A DNA stretch of 64,000 nucleotides from Bacillus cereus G9842 (GCF_000021305.1 NC_011772.1:5120001-5184000); one strand, 5' to 3'. Counted from the stretch's first letter, positions 24,469-32,756 are shown. A program made the numbers and translations. Notes: a model not told the origin generated them from the letters alone.

Positions 24469-26424
24469 TTACCATCCATTCTCCTTATTAATTTCACAAA
24501 TTTTGTCTAGCTTTGTATCGTACTCATATGAAGTATCTGTAGTATTAATAAATATTACTGATCCATTATCTAAAATATTTATTTTATCTCCATATAAATC
24601 TACCACTGTAATATAGATTGCTTCACTTCCTACAGTAGTATTTGATTTTATATTCTTGAGCATCTTATGTATATTAAATTGCTCTGCTCCCTTACTATCT
24701 TTTATCTTCATATCAAAATTTGTTTTAACTATCGTATTCGAATTCTCAAATTTAATACCTCTGGAATTTATTTGATCAAATTCCTCTCCTAAATAATAAT
24801 TAACCTCTAAATTATGCATTTTCTCAAAACGTCCATACACCTTATCAACAAAGATAATACCTATATTTTTAAAGTATATAACCGTTCGTCTATGAAATAA
24901 CTTAGAACCTTTTAAAGTCTTTGTATAGCCGTCATGCTCTGCACTTATATGTACATAACTTTCGCTCTGATCATATTTTATTATATGAGAATATGCCCTC
25001 TTGGCAGTTCTGAATGCTTTCCATACCTGAGAACTTGAAATACCATCAATACACAAAGTATTATGTGCAGCGGTAGATCTTAAATAATCCCTTTCTTTCG
25101 AAATTTGATAAGTATACGTTCCAGTGTCAACAAAAACTTTTTTTTCACCCAATGTCAAAATCACATTCAACGAATCTGCATGTGTATGACCTAAGTTATA
25201 ATCTGGCCCACAACTTCCACAATCAAATAATAGATACAACCCACCTATTCCTTCTAATGAATCTTTAATAATATAGTATCCACCATGTTCGTGAACACTA
25301 AGACCAGCACAAGTCACGGGATTTCTACGCATCTTTTGTATCTTTTTTACTCCCTCTGTACCAAACAACATATATGTATAAGTACTTGTTTTTTCAGGAC
25401 AATATTTTAGATATTTTGAATCCGAGTACAGTAAACTTCCACATTCAAGAATATTTGAAGCTTGTATTGGATAATCTAATGTGGAATCATTTATAAGTGG
25501 TATTTCAGAATTAGGCATCATAAATTCATATAAACACTCAAACATTTTATGAATTTGGTCTATAAAATATTTCCCCTCATCCTGAAATCCATTTCTATTT
25601 AATAGAATTCCAACCTCCATAAAATGCATCAAAACCTCAATATGATATGACGAAGACATTTCATAGTGCATTCCACTTTCAAGGACTTGTTCCTGAAGCT
25701 CTCTTTTTAATAGATTTATTCCGGTTTTAATAATCGAAATTTCATTTAAAAAGACCCCTCCGAAGACTAGACCTTTCCCATCCATTATCAGATGATTTGC
25801 CCCCAAGTATTCTTCTATGTTTTTCTCCAAAAAATTAACGTGTGTTTTAATTATATTTCCGTATTCTTTCTTATATCTCTTTTTACTAGCTTCATCTAAA
25901 ACCGAGAAAAACAAGGATATATTAAAAACCCTCTTAGCTACCACATATGGGTCCCATAAGTTTGAATCATAGTGACTTTTATTAGTATGCCACCAGTCTA
26001 ATATATATTCCGTCCCCTTTTCCATCCATTTGATATCCCTATCAATTAGATATGCGTAAGAGAAATCATTCAAAAAGTCAAAATAATTTAAATTAAAATT
26101 CCATAATCTATAATCAAATGGATTAGCACTCCAGTCTATTTTTCCCTGAAATCCAAAACTCAAATTATTAAGAAAAGTAAATTTTTTATTATCTAAATCA
26201 CTTACTTTTTGGAAATCTACTACTATTTCTGAAGAATTCTTTAAAGAATTTACAACCATTGAATCATAATATGTAAAATTATTCTTTACATTATCTACTT
26301 CCAGCAATTGAATTTTTCTTGAAGTTTTTTTTCTTAATTGATAAATAATGCGTGATTTGATCTGTTTTCTTCTCATAAACTTAACTGTATTGTACACCAG
26401 TTCAATTTTCTCTAATTTATACAC
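24469..26424 (-). CDS. Heparinase II/III-family protein of the polysaccharide locus
   Basis: A 651-residue protein. It has an N-terminal alpha/alpha-toroid (residues about 90-340; FDYRLWNFNLNYFDFL, DPYVVAKRVFNI, NHLIMDGKGLV) and a C-terminal beta-sandwich with the Hepar_II_III signature GHTHADSLNVILTLGEKKVFVD-like segment and STAAHNTLCIDG. Such proteins, without signal peptides and in capsule loci, are putative uronate-polysaccharide lyases or modifying enzymes. The presence of wecC (an acidic sugar) in the same locus makes an uronic-acid substrate plausible. The absence of a signal peptide means a cytoplasmic or membrane-face location, which is unusual for a lyase. Confidence 0.82.
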   Translation of the reverse strand: MYKLEKIELVYNTVKFMRRKQIKSRIIYQLRKKTSRKIQLLEVDNVKNNFTYYDSMVVNSLKNSSEIVVDFQKVSDLDNKKFTFLNNLSFGFQGKIDWSANPFDYRLWNFNLNYFDFLNDFSYAYLIDRDIKWMEKGTEYILDWWHTNKSHYDSNLWDPYVVAKRVFNISLFFSVLDEASKKRYKKEYGNIIKTHVNFLEKNIEEYLGANHLIMDGKGLVFGGVFLNEISIIKTGINLLKRELQEQVLESGMHYEMSSSYHIEVLMHFMEVGILLNRNGFQDEGKYFIDQIHKMFECLYEFMMPNSEIPLINDSTLDYPIQASNILECGSLLYSDSKYLKYCPEKTSTYTYMLFGTEGVKKIQKMRRNPVTCAGLSVHEHGGYYIIKDSLEGIGGLYLLFDCGSCGPDYNLGHTHADSLNVILTLGEKKVFVDTGTYTYQISKERDYLRSTAAHNTLCIDGISSSQVWKAFRTAKRAYSHIIKYDQSESYVHISAEHDGYTKTLKGSKLFHRRTVIYFKNIGIIFVDKVYGRFEKMHNLEVNYYLGEEFDQINSRGIKFENSNTIVKTNFDMKIKDSKGAEQFNIHKMLKNIKSNTTVGSEAIYITVVDLYGDKINILDNGSVIFINTTDTSYEYDTKLDKICEINKENGW

Positions 26425-26474
26425 TTTTACACTTCCCTATTGTTAAATCGAAAATATACAATAACACCTTAAAA

Positions 26475-27161
26475 TCAATATGCATTTTTATCAAATAACA
26501 TTACTCCTACAGTTTTTATAATAATTTTAAAATCTAATATTAAGTTTCTATTAATTATATACTCAATATCTAGTTCCACCATTTCAGCAAAGCTCAGGCT
26601 GCTTCTCCCACTAATTTGCCAAATGCCTGTACACCCAGGTTTCACCATTAGTCTTTGGCGATCATAATTAGTATATTCCTGGACTTCTCTTGGTAGTGGT
26701 GGCCTCGGACCAACTAAACTCATTTCGCCCTTTAAGACATTAATTAGTTGTGGTAACTCATCAATACTTGTTCTACGAATAAATTTCCCTATCTTTGTCA
26801 CACGAGGATCATCCTTCATTTTAAACATTGCACCCGACACTTCATTCTGAATTAACAAATCCTCTAAGCGTTTTTCTGCATCTGTAACCATAGAACGAAA
26901 TTTATACATATAAAAATTACGTCCATTTTTACCCATACGAATTTGTTTAAAAAATACAGGGCCCTTTGGATCTTCATATTTAATAAGTATTGCTACCATA
27001 AGAAAAACCGGAGATAAAATTATTAGCCCACACAATGCCCCCATAAAGTCCATACATCGCTTTGCCAATATATATCCTTTACGGACAGGTACTTGCTCAC
27101 AAACTAGTATTTCATTTGCTTCTTTTTTCAGTTTATTCTCTGATACTTTTACCAAATTCAA
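26475..27161 (-). CDS. Undecaprenyl-phosphate sugar-1-phosphate transferase (initiating)
   Basis: A 228-residue bacterial sugar transferase. One membrane helix (residues about 36-60, MDFMGALCGLIILSPVFLMVAILI) precedes the catalytic part with FFKQIRMGKNGRNFYMYKFRSM, the RRTSIDELPQLINVLKGEMS motif, SLVGPRPPLP, and the KPGCTGIWQISGRS segment. It transfers the first sugar phosphate to undecaprenyl phosphate, starting each repeat unit. It is the first gene of the variable cassette, 16 bases after galU. The small size indicates the monotopic catalytic core without the extra N-terminal helices of WbaP. Confidence 0.92.
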   Translation of the reverse strand: MNLVKVSENKLKKEANEILVCEQVPVRKGYILAKRCMDFMGALCGLIILSPVFLMVAILIKYEDPKGPVFFKQIRMGKNGRNFYMYKFRSMVTDAEKRLEDLLIQNEVSGAMFKMKDDPRVTKIGKFIRRTSIDELPQLINVLKGEMSLVGPRPPLPREVQEYTNYDRQRLMVKPGCTGIWQISGRSSLSFAEMVELDIEYIINRNLILDFKIIIKTVGVMLFDKNAY

Positions 27162-27177
27162 AATTATTCCACCTCAC

Positions 27178-28056
27178 CTATATATTTTTTCTCTTCTTCA
27201 AAATTCCATCCATATAATCTATTAATGACTCTCTTAACTCTTCATTTTGTAATGCCATCTCAATTGTCGTCTTAATAAATCCAAATTTCTCCCCAACATC
27301 ATAACGAATCCCTTCAAAGTCATAAGCAAACACACGCTGAATTTCATTTAATCGTTGAATCGCATCTGTTAATTGAATTTCGCCGCCTGCACCTGTTTGT
27401 TGATTCTCTAGAAACATAAAAATTTCTGGTGTTAATACGTAACGACCCATAATAGCTAAGTTTGATGGTGCTGTTCCTTGCTCTGGCTTCTCTACAAATT
27501 GACGTACTTGATAACGTCGATCATTTTGTTCAACTGGATCGATAATACCGTAACGATGCGTTTCATTTTCTGGTACTGTTTGTACACCTATAACAGATGA
27601 TTGTGTTCCTTCATATTGATCCATTAATTGACGCAAACATGGCGTTTCTGCTTTCACAATATCATCACCAAGTAATACCGCAAATGGTTCATTTCCAATA
27701 AATTTACGTGCACACCATACTGCGTGTCCTAAACCTTTTGGTTCCTTTTGTCTTATGTAATGAATATTAATTTTTGAAGAAGCTTGTACTTTTTCAAGCA
27801 TTTCATACTTCCCTTTTTCTAAAAGGCTTTGTTCTAATTCAAAAGAATGATCAAAATGATCTTCGATTGCGCGCTTTCCTTTTCCTGTGACAACAATAAT
27901 ATCTTCAATTCCTGATTCCATCGCTTCTTCTATTATGTATTGAATTGTCGGTTTATCAACGATAGGTAACATTTCTTTCGGCATTGCTTTCGTTGCTGGT
28001 AAAAACCTTGTCCCAAGACCAGCCGCTGGAATAATTGCCTTTCTTACTTTTTTCAA
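27178..28056 (-). CDS. galU: UTP-glucose-1-phosphate uridylyltransferase
   Basis: A 292-residue nucleotidyltransferase making UDP-glucose. The N-terminal [31 protein letters not shown] is diagnostic; [10 protein letters not shown] and FVEKPEQG complete the active site. Full length and intact. It is the first gene after the EAR-type leader RNA and its terminator, so its expression, and that of the following genes, probably depends on antitermination. With galE it feeds glucose/galactose units; it is also a paralogue of the housekeeping GtaB. Confidence 0.95.
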   Translation of the reverse strand: MKKVRKAIIPAAGLGTRFLPATKAMPKEMLPIVDKPTIQYIIEEAMESGIEDIIVVTGKGKRAIEDHFDHSFELEQSLLEKGKYEMLEKVQASSKINIHYIRQKEPKGLGHAVWCARKFIGNEPFAVLLGDDIVKAETPCLRQLMDQYEGTQSSVIGVQTVPENETHRYGIIDPVEQNDRRYQVRQFVEKPEQGTAPSNLAIMGRYVLTPEIFMFLENQQTGAGGEIQLTDAIQRLNEIQRVFAYDFEGIRYDVGEKFGFIKTTIEMALQNEELRESLIDYMDGILKKRKNI

Positions 28057-28092
28057 TTATAACCCTCCGCATTTTAATATTTATATGTAGCA

Positions 28093-28146
28093 ATAACAAA
28101 AACCCTATCTATGGAGTCATATTTATAACTCCATAGGTAGAGTTTC
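28093..28146 (-). terminator. Terminator directly downstream of the EAR element
   Basis: 17-bp stem (28101-28117 with 28128-28144; two mismatches that are G-U in the RNA), followed on the minus strand by GUUUUUGUU. It lies between the structured leader and galU, 45 bases before the galU start. Confidence 0.85.
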
Positions 28147-28149
28147 TAC

Positions 28150-28287
28150 CGTAAATAAATTATGGGCATCTAACCCATCCTCACGTCATACTCCCGACGA
28201 CAAGCGTCTAAGGTAGGTGCGAAATAAAAATTTCTACCCACAGCACGACCGAGTGCCCCCATTGATAACGGTTAGGAGACATCACCA
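28150..28287 (-). ncRNA. EAR (eps-associated RNA, epsC motif) processive antitermination element
   Basis: The minus-strand sequence between the phosphatase gene and galU contains conserved blocks I associate with the Rfam epsC/EAR motif, e.g. CCGTTATCAATGGGGGCAC, TCGGTCGTG, CGCACCTACCTTAG, CGTCGTCGGGAGTATGACG and GGATGGGTTAGATGCCC, with GGGGGCAC/GTGCCCCC-type pairing potential and no open reading frame. In B. subtilis EAR lies between epsB and epsC and lets polymerase read through distant terminators in eps operons. Location, strand and following terminator all fit. Identification is from memory of the motif and context; a covariance-model search would settle it. Confidence 0.82.
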
Positions 28288-28295
28288 ATTCTTAT

Positions 28296-29063
28296 TTAAA
28301 AAATACCGAACAATTTTTTACGTCGAATTTGTTCTGGATCTTCTTTGTAAATTGTCTTCCCGCTAATTAATAAGTACGGATTCTCTTTCAAATCACTCAT
28401 AACATTCATTCCGAATTCTTTCTCAATTAATTCATAGCTTTCCGCTAAATGAAATCCTCTTGACGTCGTATTATGTGCATCTGAAGCGACCATATGTGTT
28501 AAATTATGTTCTACAAGTTGTAGTGAAAATTTTTTAATTTTCTTGCCAAATTTCCCTAATAAACTGCCTGCCGTTACTTGCGTTAATGCCCCTTTATTTA
28601 CAATGTTATATAACTTATCTGGCCGCTCGATTAACTCGGCATTACGTTCTGGATGAACGATAATTGGAATCATTCCCTTTACACGTAATTCGTATAATAA
28701 TTGTTCGGCATAACGTGGTACGTGATTCGATGGAAATTCAATGAATATATATTTATTTGTTTCATTTAAAGTAACGATTTTACCAGCTTCATAGTCTTCT
28801 AATAAATCGCCATATAACCTGACCTCTTGTCCAGGTAAAATAGTAAGTGGAATATTATGTTGTTGTAGGTCATCATTTAGTTGTTTTACGTGATGAATAA
28901 TTGAGGTACGTTCATTTACATATTTTCCATTTTGATGATGCGGCGTTGCGACAATTGTATGTATTCCTTCTGACACGGCTTGTTGCGCCATTGCTAAACT
29001 ATCTGTTACTGTCTGTGCACCATCATCGATACCAGGTAAAATGTGACAATGTAAATCTATCAT
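28296..29063 (-). CDS. PHP-type tyrosine-protein phosphatase (YwqE/CpsB/CapC family)
   Basis: A 255-residue metallophosphatase of the PHP superfamily that dephosphorylates BY-kinases. Metal-binding motifs: MIDLHCHILPGIDDG at the N-terminus, ATPHHQNG, LPGQEVRLYG, IIVHPERNAEL, and ASDAHN near the C-terminus. It closely resembles B. subtilis YwqE along the full length. I start at ATG 29063, where YwqE homologues start; GAGAGGG is about 10 bases upstream; ATG 29072 is an alternative. It follows its BY-kinase gene after an internal terminator, so it is expressed at a lower level than the kinase or from read-through. Confidence 0.93.
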   Translation of the reverse strand: MIDLHCHILPGIDDGAQTVTDSLAMAQQAVSEGIHTIVATPHHQNGKYVNERTSIIHHVKQLNDDLQQHNIPLTILPGQEVRLYGDLLEDYEAGKIVTLNETNKYIFIEFPSNHVPRYAEQLLYELRVKGMIPIIVHPERNAELIERPDKLYNIVNKGALTQVTAGSLLGKFGKKIKKFSLQLVEHNLTHMVASDAHNTTSRGFHLAESYELIEKEFGMNVMSDLKENPYLLISGKTIYKEDPEQIRRKKLFGIF

Positions 29064-29089
29064 TTGTTTCATCATCCCTCTCTCATATA

Positions 29090-29142
29090 AAAATCTTTTT
29101 TCCCTTGAATATGAGAGATTTCTCATGTTCAAGGGAAAAAAG
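29090..29142 (-). terminator. Intra-operon terminator between BY-kinase and phosphatase genes
   Basis: 22-bp stem (29095-29116 with 29121-29142) with one mismatch, ending in A/U-rich arms and followed by AUUUUUAU on the minus strand. It lies 34 bases after the kinase stop and upstream of the phosphatase ribosome-binding site. Confidence 0.85.
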
Positions 29143-29175
29143 GAGATATGTTTCAACCATATCTCACTCTTTTAA

Positions 29176-29877
29176 TTAGTTTGCACCGTAATAATAATAT
29201 AAGCCTTCTTCACGTTCACGATCGTTTAGAACGACGCCTAACAATTTACCTTTAGCCGATTCTAACAATCCCTTTGCTTTTACTGCTGTTTCTTTCTCTG
29301 TTGATTCACTACGAACAACAAGAATAGAAGCATCACATACATTTGCCATGATTTGCGCATCGGTAACAGCTAAAATAGGCGGCATATCAAAAATAACTAA
29401 ATCATACATGCTGTATGCTTGTCCAAGAAGTTCTTTCATTGATTTTGAACCTAACAATTCGGCTGGGTTTGGTGGGATTGGGCCACAGGCTAAAAAGTGT
29501 AGATTGTCTACAGATGTCGTTTGTACACACTTCTCTAAATGTTCACTATGTGTTAATACGTTCGTGAGTCCAAAAATATTATCTACTTGGAACATTTGAT
29601 GCATTGCTGGTTTACGCATATCTGCATCAATTAATAACACTTTTTTTCCTTGTTGAGCAAAAACAACTGCCATATTCGCTGTCGTTGTCGTTTTTCCTTC
29701 ACTTGGGTTTGCAGACGTGACCATTAATGAATGTAAATTCGTATCAATAGCTGCAAATTCAATATTCGTTCGAATATTACGATATTGTTCTGAAATTGGT
29801 GATTTCGGTTGTTGATGAGCAATTAATTGACGACGTTGACGATGATTCTTTTTCTTTTTAAATAAATTAAGAGCCAA
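29176..29877 (-). CDS. BY-type tyrosine kinase, EpsB/CapB/CpsD family
   Basis: A 233-residue cytoplasmic tyrosine autokinase that needs a membrane activator (the Wzz-like protein encoded just upstream). Walker A is SANPSEGKTTT (about 55-65), Walker A' LLIDADMRKP (81-90) with both Asp residues, Walker B LVIFDMPPI. The C-terminal tyrosine cluster LYYYYGAN is the autophosphorylation site. The TTG start (29877) has GAGGGG upstream and overlaps the preceding gene by 11 bases, giving translational coupling. The kinase controls polymer length and export together with the phosphatase. Confidence 0.93.
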   Translation of the reverse strand: MALNLFKKKKNHRQRRQLIAHQQPKSPISEQYRNIRTNIEFAAIDTNLHSLMVTSANPSEGKTTTTANMAVVFAQQGKKVLLIDADMRKPAMHQMFQVDNIFGLTNVLTHSEHLEKCVQTTSVDNLHFLACGPIPPNPAELLGSKSMKELLGQAYSMYDLVIFDMPPILAVTDAQIMANVCDASILVVRSESTEKETAVKAKGLLESAKGKLLGVVLNDREREEGLYYYYGAN

Positions 29878-30610
29878 TTGTTTGTCCCCTCACTTTTCTT
29901 GATGATGGAGCGTGTGATTTCACGTTCATTGTTTCTTCATCCATACGAGCAACAATACCTAACACTGGTAAGCCAAGTAAGTTTTCTACATCTTCTTCTT
30001 TTTTCACTGTGTTATCTAAGTACTCTAGTAAGAATGCAAGACCAACTGAAGCCATTAAACCAACAACGAAAGCGATTGCTACATTTAGCATTGGACGTGG
30101 TTTAATTGGAGATAAATTTTCTGCAACTTCTGCTTTAGATAATACTGTTACGTTATCAACGTTCATAATTTTTGCAACTTCACCTTTAAATACATCTGCA
30201 GTTGCATTAGCAATATCACGAGCTAGTTTTGGATCTTTATCTTCAGCTGTTACAGAGATTACTTGTGAATCCTTTTCATTCGCAACATTAATCTTTCCTG
30301 TTAGCGCTTGAGATGTCATATTTAAATTTAATTTTTCATTCACTTGTTCTAAGATTACTGGACTTTTAATAATAACCTTATATGTATTCGTTAATTGAAT
30401 ATTCGTTTGAATTTCACCAGCTTGAATCATTGCCCCTTCTTGCTTCTTCTGGTTAACAAGAATCTGCGTCGAAGATTGATAGATTGGTGTCATGAAGAAA
30501 AAGCTAATGATAGCACTTACAATAGCTGCACCAAAGGCGATTACGAGGATCATTGCTAAACGTTTTTTTAAGATATGAAATAACTCTTTTAGACTAATTG
30601 TTTCTTCCAT
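29867..30610 (-). CDS. Wzz/YveK-type chain-length regulator and BY-kinase activator (CapA-like)
   Basis: A 247-residue membrane protein with two helices (residues about 18-40 and 170-190) flanking an extracytoplasmic Wzz domain (ISLKELFHILKKRLAMILVIAF at the start; proline-rich LSPIKPRPMLNVAIAFVVG before helix 2). The cytoplasmic tail activates the adjacent kinase. I start at ATG 30610, with TTGGAGG 6-12 bases upstream; a TTG start 4 codons earlier would lie in the ribosome-binding site. It is the first gene of the main exopolysaccharide operon, behind a promoter with a palindrome near the start of transcription. Confidence 0.9.
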   Translation of the reverse strand: MEETISLKELFHILKKRLAMILVIAFGAAIVSAIISFFFMTPIYQSSTQILVNQKKQEGAMIQAGEIQTNIQLTNTYKVIIKSPVILEQVNEKLNLNMTSQALTGKINVANEKDSQVISVTAEDKDPKLARDIANATADVFKGEVAKIMNVDNVTVLSKAEVAENLSPIKPRPMLNVAIAFVVGLMASVGLAFLLEYLDNTVKKEEDVENLLGLPVLGIVARMDEETMNVKSHAPSSRKVRGQTIGS

Positions 30611-30699
30611 AGGTTCCTCCAACTTTCTAAAATTTACACATAGGAAAAATTATAACATATAAATCTTACATTTTTTATTTTTAATAATTCAGTTCTATA

Positions 30700-30751
30700 T
30701 TTGTTCATAACAAACAAGTATAATCTTACAAAATAATCTTAAATATGACAA
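30700..30751 (-). promoter_or_regulatory. Candidate promoter and palindromic operator of the eps operon
   Basis: On the minus strand TTGTCA (30746-30751), 17-bp spacer, TAAGAT (30723-30728) form a plausible sigma-A promoter. The perfect palindrome TTTGTT-CAT-AACAAA (30700-30714) lies about 8-23 bp past the -10, over the expected transcription start. Heptamers GTTCTAT (30692) and GTTCATA (30703) on the plus strand resemble SinR half-sites only loosely. Confidence 0.5.
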
Positions 30752-30832
30752 CACATTCCAATGATTTTCCAAATTATTTATCATATCACGTTTTTTATGC
30801 TATGTAACTTGAGAAATAAATTTCAAAATGAG

Positions 30833-30868
30833 AAAAAAAGCCAACAAGTATTTCTTATTGGCTTTTTT
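30833..30868 (-). terminator. Rho-independent terminator of the upstream BY-kinase gene
   Basis: 9-bp stem GCCAACAAG/CTTATTGGC (30840-30848 with 30854-30862; one G-U in the RNA) flanked by A- and T-runs, right after the stop of the second BY-kinase gene. It separates that gene from the eps operon promoter. Confidence 0.85.
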
Positions 30869-30873
30869 ATATT

Positions 30874-31557
30874 TCAGTAATAACCATACTGCTCTTTTTC
30901 TTCTCTTTTATCGTTCAAAACAACACCTAGTAGTTTTCCTGATGCTTTATCTAATATTTGTTTCGCTTTTACGATTTTATCTTTTTCTGTCTTTTCACTG
31001 CGTACAACGAGTACGATTCCATCACATTTATTCGCAAGTATTTGTGCATCCGTAACCGCAAGGACAGGTGGTGTGTCAATTAATATAATATCAAACATGT
31101 TATATGCTTCTAGCAACGCCTCGTCCATTGCCCGGCTCCCTAATAGTTCTGCTGGGTTTGGCGGGATTGGACCTGCTGCCATTAAGTATACGTTCTCTAT
31201 ATCTGTTTTTTGAATGCATTGCATAAGTTTTGCTTGTCCTGATAATAAGTTCGTTAACCCATTTGAACTATGAATGGCAAATAAGTTTTGTATCGTCGGC
31301 TTACGCAAGTCAGCTCCAATTAATAAAACTTTCTTTCCTTGTTGTCCGAAAACGACTGCTAAGTTTGCGATTGTTGTTGTTTTCCCATCACCTGGATCTG
31401 CTGAAGTAACAATGATAGAACGAACATGATTATCTACAGATGTAAACTCAATGTTTGTACGAATGTTACGGTATTGTTCTGTAATACGCGATTTAGGCTC
31501 TTTATGTGTAATTAATTGTCGTAATGGTTTTCTTTTCTTTCTCCCGAACATATTCAT
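30874..31557 (-). CDS. BY-type tyrosine kinase paralogue with altered Walker A' motif
   Basis: A 227-residue relative of the kinase at 29176-29877. Walker A SADPGDGKTTT is intact (about 52-62) and Walker B DIILIDTPPV is intact, but Walker A' reads LLIGADLRKP: the first Asp of the usual DxD is Gly81. The C-terminus keeps a tyrosine cluster (EQYGYY). There is no Wzz-like activator gene directly next to it; it is a single-gene unit with its own terminator and lies just upstream of the eps promoter. The start is ATG 31557 or 31551; AAGGAG suits the latter slightly better. Activity may be reduced. Confidence 0.9.
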   Translation of the reverse strand: MNMFGRKKRKPLRQLITHKEPKSRITEQYRNIRTNIEFTSVDNHVRSIIVTSADPGDGKTTTIANLAVVFGQQGKKVLLIGADLRKPTIQNLFAIHSSNGLTNLLSGQAKLMQCIQKTDIENVYLMAAGPIPPNPAELLGSRAMDEALLEAYNMFDIILIDTPPVLAVTDAQILANKCDGIVLVVRSEKTEKDKIVKAKQILDKASGKLLGVVLNDKREEKEQYGYY

Positions 31558-31851
31558 AATCTCCTTTTGTGAAATGCGACATTTCCCTTTTCTCTCTTTT
31601 ATGCTCGATTTCATACGTCTAATTAATATTCTTGCTGAGTTCCCCACATTTCATCATAATCAATAACATTCTACTTTGTCTTATTTAAGTACCTTAACAA
31701 TATGACAATGCCCTTATTTCTTTATTACCTTTATCACTTATCCTGTTTTCTAGATAAATAATAAAGTAAGTATATGGTAATTCCCATCTATTTACAAGTT
31801 ATTTTCTGATTAGTTTGTAAATTATCGTTTCATCGTTATATAGCAGAAATT

Positions 31852-31887
31852 AAAAAATCTCCTTGTCTTTTCACAAGGAGATTTTTT
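31852..31887 (-). terminator. Rho-independent terminator of fabZ
   Basis: Stem AAAAAATCTCCTTG/CAAGGAGATTTTTT (31852-31865 with 31874-31887), directly after the fabZ stop codon. Confidence 0.92.
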
Positions 31888-31892
31888 AATTT

Positions 31893-32327
31893 CTATTCTT
31901 TTTTATCACCAATCGCAAATGTAATTTCTGCCTCACATGCAACTTCACCATCTACTGTTGCGATTGCTTTCCCTTTTCCAATCGGGCCGCGTACGCGTGT
32001 CATTTCTACTTCTAGACGAAGCTGATCACCTGGTCGTACTTGTTTTTTAAAACGGCAATTGTCGATACCTGCAAAGAAAGCAAGTCTTCCGCGGTTTTCT
32101 TCTTTCTTTAATACTGCAACTGCTCCAACTTGCGCTAATGCTTCTACAATAAGTACACCAGGCATAACTGCATAGTCAGGGAAGTGTCCGTTAAAGAATT
32201 CTTCGTTTGCGGATACATTTTTAATCCCAACCGCTCTTTTTCCTTCATCTACTTCTAATATTTTATCAACAAGTAAAAATGGATAGCGGTGAGGAATGAT
32301 TTCTTTAATTTGTTCTATATTTAGCAT
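31893..32327 (-). CDS. fabZ: 3-hydroxyacyl-[acyl-carrier-protein] dehydratase
   Basis: A 144-residue hotdog-fold enzyme that dehydrates beta-hydroxyacyl-ACP in fatty acid synthesis. The catalytic His48 in [15 protein letters not shown] and Glu62 in VEALAQVG are present; [11 protein letters not shown] is the family N-terminus. Length is normal. It is monocistronic with its own promoter (32379-32407) and terminator, adjacent to mbl, as in other bacilli. Confidence 0.96.
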   Translation of the reverse strand: MLNIEQIKEIIPHRYPFLLVDKILEVDEGKRAVGIKNVSANEEFFNGHFPDYAVMPGVLIVEALAQVGAVAVLKKEENRGRLAFFAGIDNCRFKKQVRPGDQLRLEVEMTRVRGPIGKGKAIATVDGEVACEAEITFAIGDKKE

Positions 32328-32756
32328 GTAACAATCGCCCCTTTTGTAATATTGGTCTTACCACTTGGACATATTGCTATTATCCCATTTTGTTTATTAT
32401 TTGTCATTACAAAGTAACATTTTATATTTAGCACAACTTCCTAAAAAAAAATGCACACACTCTATTCCATTAAAATAGTTGCACATTTTTGCAACTGACA
32501 CGGAGGTAGAAAAGAGTGTATGCCCAAATTAGGGAAAGGCAATATGTATTGAAACATTATTTGCCTTAATGTCGTATTCGACTCATTATATTATAAACGT
32601 TTTCAAATAAGGAAATATTAAATTTAACCATATATATGAATATTTTACCTGTTTCCTTCATATTTCTCTATTTTCCTTCCATTTTCGCAAAAAAGCAAAA
32701 TAAAAAAATATAAAAATGAAAAAAAGAACTAAGGCGTCAGCCTTAGTTCTTTCAAA
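32328..32756. other. Intergenic region between fabZ and mbl
   Basis: About 430 bases. It contains the fabZ promoter, an inverted repeat pair GCACACACTCT (about 32453) and AGAGTGTATGC (about 32513), a perfect hairpin AGTTGCA/TGCAACT (32477-32483 with 32490-32496), and a possible very short frame from GTG 32515 preceded by GGAGGT. No protein-coding gene of convincing length is present. Confidence 0.55.
32379..32407 (-). promoter_or_regulatory. Sigma-A-type promoter of fabZ
   Basis: ATGACA (32402-32407), 17-bp spacer, GATAAT (32379-32384) on the minus strand, each five of six consensus bases, about 52 bases upstream of the fabZ start. No FapR-like box was recognised. Confidence 0.65.

Noticed and set aside
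30692..30709. SinR-like heptamers GTTCTAT and GTTCATA at the eps promoter
   Set aside because: Each differs from GTTCTYT; matches of this quality are expected by chance in AT-rich DNA. Kept only as part of the palindrome note.
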